Both the position numbers and the translations under genes were made by a program. A stretch of 64,000 nt of DNA, taken from positions 124,001-188,000 of the forward strand of contig JBFNNX010000031.1 in NCBI GenBank assembly GCA_040791665.1. Reading direction: 5' to 3'. How positions within the stretch are numbered: position 1 is the stretch's first letter; every line of letters starts with the position of its first letter. The notes beneath the pieces are model-generated. The model had not been told where the DNA came from. It saw nothing but the letters and a program-made list of their open reading frames with translations, and searched no databases. The DNA is from Thiodiazotropha sp040791665 (GTDB lineage Bacteria; Pseudomonadota; Gammaproteobacteria; Chromatiales; Chromatiaceae). This document shows, in pieces, positions 62,201 through 64,000 of this stretch.

Positions 62201-63121
62201 GAGACTACGCGTCAGATGCAGTCATTGCGCGACAATCCAGCCTGCGCTCAGGAGGAGTATGATCGTATAGCCGAGGTGGATCCCGGTATCCAGGTAAAAC
62301 TTACTTTCGATCCCGATGAGGATATCTCCTCAGCGATGGTGGCTACCGGTATGAGGCCGCCAATGGCGGTTTTGCGCGAGCAGGGGGTCAACGGTCAGCT
62401 TGAGATGGCGGCGGCTTTCCACCGTGCCGGGTTTGAATGCGTGGATGTCCATATGTCGGATATCATCGAGGGTCGTGTCAGCCTGAGTCGTTTCAGAGGC
62501 TTGGTGGCCTGCGGCGGTTTCTCGTATGGGGATGTATTGGGCGCGGGAGAGGGTTGGGCCAAATCCGCCCTCTTCAACAGCCGCGCCAGGGATGAGTTCG
62601 AAGCCTTTTTCAACCGCCAGGATACCTTCGCTCTCGGTATCTGTAACGGCTGCCAAATGCTCTCCAATCTACATCAACTGATTCCAGGCGCCGATCACTG
62701 GCCCCATTTCGTGCGTAACCGATCCGAACAGTTCGAGTCACGACTCGTCACTGTAGAGGTCTGTGACTCACCATCAATTCTGTTGAACGGTATGAGCGGT
62801 TCCAGGCTGCCGATTGTCGTGGCCCACGCCGAGGGTCGTGCCGAGTTCAACGATCAACGGCATCTGCAGAATGCTGGTGAACTGACGGTGTTGCGTTATC
62901 TCGAAAATAGCGGTGAATTGGCTAACCGCTATCCCGCCAATCCAAACGGTTCTCCCGAAGGGATCGCGGGGCTATGTAACAGGGATGGTCGGGTGACGAT
63001 AATGATGCCGCATCCGGAACGTGTCACCCGGACGGTTCAGTACTCCTGGCACCCGGATGATTGGGATGAGGATGCCCCATGGCTGCGGCTGTTTCGCAAT
63101 GCCCGGGTCTGGGTGGATTGA
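59234..63121 (+). CDS. purL: Phosphoribosylformylglycinamidine synthase
   Basis: A 1295-residue single-chain PurL that converts FGAR to FGAM with glutamine and ATP, the fourth step of purine synthesis. The N-terminal domain starts MLILRGAPALSEFRLQKLAQ; the linker and the two AIRS-like halves follow, with GGEIRDEGATGKGAKPKAGL and VGKDSMSMKTVW. The C-terminal glutaminase domain has ALGICNGCQML with the nucleophile Cys1137 and PHPERVTRTVQYSW. ATG 59234 gives the conserved start and has AAAGG upstream; the frame extends back to 59180 without homology. Same length as E. coli PurL. Monocistronic. Confidence 0.98.
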   Translation: MLILRGAPALSEFRLQKLAQRLSGLLNGKVNVVSEYLHFADVNQSLDERERAVLDNLLRYGPAMPDIRHDGTLLLVVPRPGTLSPWSTKATDIAHHCGLQKIQRLERGLAYYLTLDGRGLDSKQYVIASEQLHDRMTEIVLSDAEDATCLFSRAEPKPYIQVDILGGGETALRGANTELGLALSDDEIEYLVESFQSLQRNPTDVELMMFAQANSEHCRHKIFNADWIIDGEHQRHSLFEMIRNTTDSSPGDVLSAYKDNAAVIGGPTAERFVLDPQTNIYSFGQEDIHILMKVETHNHPTAISPDPGAATGSGGEIRDEGATGKGAKPKAGLCGFSVSNLRIPGGEMPWEIDYGKPGRIVSALDIMLEGPIGAASFNNEFGRPNLNGYFRTYESQVPGPYGEELRGYHKPIMLAGGLGNIRTGHIEKSGFPSGSPLVVLGGPAMLIGLGGGAASSMASGTSAEDLDFASVQRSNPEMQRRCQEVIDACWARGDSNPILFIHDVGAGGLSNALPELVHDAALGGRFELRTVPNDDPGMSPMEIWCNESQERYVMAVDADKLDEFKAICERERCPYAIVGEAMDEEYLVLGDAHFDNNPIDIPMSLLFGKPPRMLRDVRRKTFQKQQLDFSSVDLKQAALRVLQLPTVANKTFLITIGDRSITGMVNRDQMVGPWQVPVADLAVTSSGLMGYTGEAMAMGERTPLALLDAPASGRMAIGEAITNIAAARIEKLSDIKLSANWMAPAGHPGEDAKLYETVKAVGMELCPVLGIAIPVGKDSMSMKTVWQEGDQELAVTAPLSLIVSAFAPVMDIRSTQTPMLRGDAGDSDLILIDLGKGKNRLGATALAQVYRQIGHHGADLEDPDALRRFFALVQELNQNDLLLAYHDRSDGGLFATVCEMAFAGRCGVSVEIDDLGDDDLAILFNEELGAVIQVRHRDTDEVLKMLNDEGLGRCSHVVGTLNLDDRIEFIRAGKEVLSATRVEFQQAWSETTRQMQSLRDNPACAQEEYDRIAEVDPGIQVKLTFDPDEDISSAMVATGMRPPMAVLREQGVNGQLEMAAAFHRAGFECVDVHMSDIIEGRVSLSRFRGLVACGGFSYGDVLGAGEGWAKSALFNSRARDEFEAFFNRQDTFALGICNGCQMLSNLHQLIPGADHWPHFVRNRSEQFESRLVTVEVCDSPSILLNGMSGSRLPIVVAHAEGRAEFNDQRHLQNAGELTVLRYLENSGELANRYPANPNGSPEGIAGLCNRDGRVTIMMPHPERVTRTVQYSWHPDDWDEDAPWLRLFRNARVWVD

Positions 63122-63226
63122 TGGCACTGCAGCAAGCTGAGTGCTATTGGTGATAATTAGCAGCGATTGAAGCGAGTTTGCGGCTCGTCTTCCGCCACCC
63201 GATCAGGGAGTGGGCCAAACCGTTTG

Positions 63227-63871
63227 TCAGAGCGAGTTCTCATCTCCCAATGTCCGTGCCGCCTTGTGGGTCAAACCTGGATGGTTCTTGAGTGCGTAAC
63301 CGGCGAAGTGGAGATTTAAAATCGCCTCCTGGAGGTTGTTACGCAGTGACGAGTTGGGTGAGTCGAGGTGTTGTGCCAGTACCTTCAATGGAACCTCAAG
63401 ATGATGCTGGTATACCGCCACCGGCAGATTCAAGCGACTGGCGAGATTCAGGAAAGGATCGAGAGGGGCAACATCCGGTTGGCTGTGATGATGAACCTGG
63501 TAGGAATAGACGAGTTCCACATCCTCCGGTATCACGTTCAGATAGTCCCTGTAGGTCTCCGCAAGGGACTCGCTGATGTCGCTCTCACCGTTTATTACAG
63601 AACGGACTATCTGGGTAATGCCTCGGGCGGATTGCAGGTTTGGTTCACAAGCAAGTATGGCAGCCATCAGATGTCTCTGGGTTTTGCTCAGATTGCTGGC
63701 CTGGTACCCGGACATATTGAACTGGCGTTGATCCGCGAGGTTCCGTAAAAAAGCCTGAGTGCAGACGAAATATCTTGATGTGTAGTGAAACAACTCTTCA
63801 GCACAACCGCCCCAGCCGGCGTGGAATTCCGGGTAGTACAATCCATCAACACACTTCAAGTTGCCATTCAT
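63227..63871 (-). CDS. Hypothetical protein, 214 residues
   Basis: A soluble-looking protein without a signal peptide. It starts MNGNLKCVDGLYYPEFHAGW and is mostly helical. It has scattered Cys (positions 7, 23, 37 and near 75) and a His cluster VYSYQVHHHSQPD. Segments such as EELFHYTSRYFVCTQAFLRNLADQRQFN and SLRNNLQEAILNLHFAGYALKNHP look like a helical bundle. I do not recognise a family. It is convergent with purL (105 nt apart) and no gene follows before the window ends. Codon use and composition agree with the neighbours, so it is probably real. Confidence 0.65.
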   Translation of the reverse strand: MNGNLKCVDGLYYPEFHAGWGGCAEELFHYTSRYFVCTQAFLRNLADQRQFNMSGYQASNLSKTQRHLMAAILACEPNLQSARGITQIVRSVINGESDISESLAETYRDYLNVIPEDVELVYSYQVHHHSQPDVAPLDPFLNLASRLNLPVAVYQHHLEVPLKVLAQHLDSPNSSLRNNLQEAILNLHFAGYALKNHPGLTHKAARTLGDENSL

Positions 63872-64000
63872 GGTGTCTGATCTTTCTCGATGCAGTGTTG
63901 TCTATTGGGTGATTGCGGACGGTTTTTCAGTCAGATGTATGAGGCATAAGAGGTCACAGCTGTAAATGCTCCTGTCATACCTCTCGTAGCATAATATAGC

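Overview
The window is chromosomal DNA of a gammaproteobacterium. The evidence is a core gene order typical of that class (smpB/ssrA, ratA-rnfH, bamE/fur, recN-nadK, hrcA-grpE-dnaK-dnaJ-dapB, lapAB-pyrF, pcnB-folK-panBCD), a full-length PurL of about 1295 residues and the tmRNA tag ANDDNYALAA. The exosortase-linked exopolysaccharide genes, the HrcA/CIRCE control and the glycogen genes suggest an environmental or symbiotic lineage of the Chromatiales/Sedimenticolaceae kind. That placement is inference; no rRNA is present.

Layout. (1) 1-5.48 kb: a visibly AT-rich block with a 5'-truncated clan-A glycosidase, a sulfotransferase, an O-antigen polymerase/ligase-type membrane protein, a GT4 and a WecG/TagA-type glycosyltransferase. 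It looks like the acquired, strain-specific part of an exopolysaccharide locus. (2) 5.48-19.8 kb: the conserved part. It carries GDP-fucose synthesis (gmd, fcl; GDP-mannose supplied by the phosphomannomutase and manC at 16.9-19.8 kb), dTDP-rhamnose synthesis (rfbBACD), exosortase A fused to EpsI, the TPR lipoprotein PrsT and an ExeA-like ATPase. (3) 19.8-25.7 kb: a 57-residue unknown protein behind a perfect TGTGA-N6-TCACA site, an NTF2-like protein, tmRNA with its own promoter and terminator, smpB, an NSS-type sodium symporter, ratA-rnfH, bamE and fur. (4) 25.7-34.9 kb: recN, nadK and the heat-shock group. hrcA lies behind a sigma70-type promoter plus CIRCE operator, while dnaK has its own sigma32-type promoter inside the end of grpE. 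(5) 34.4-44.8 kb: a lipoprotein, a FliK-like protein, lapAB, pyrF, galU, tRNA-Glu(CTC), pcnB, folK, a deoxynucleoside kinase and panBCD. (6) 44.8-48.5 kb: a secreted 1020-residue PIG-L deacetylase with three 241-residue PKD/discoidin units, behind a well-matched sigma54 promoter. (7) 48.5-58.8 kb: glycogen metabolism (glgA, pgi, glgB, glgC, a GH57 enzyme, malQ). (8) 58.8-64 kb: a 40-residue membrane protein, purL and an unrecognised gene.

How they work together: the sugar-nucleotide, polymerase and transferase genes would build a fucose- and rhamnose-containing, possibly sulfated, surface polysaccharide. XrtA would process PEP-CTERM proteins destined for that matrix, but no PEP-CTERM substrate is encoded here. 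The PIG-L protein, with its sigma54 promoter, is the best candidate for a matrix-modifying member of the same regulon.

Two signals cut across the gene map. One is a family of about 30-bp intergenic repeats with GGCC-rich inverted ends (six copies plus partial ones, on both strands). The other is a set of short hairpins between convergent genes that lack U-tracts.
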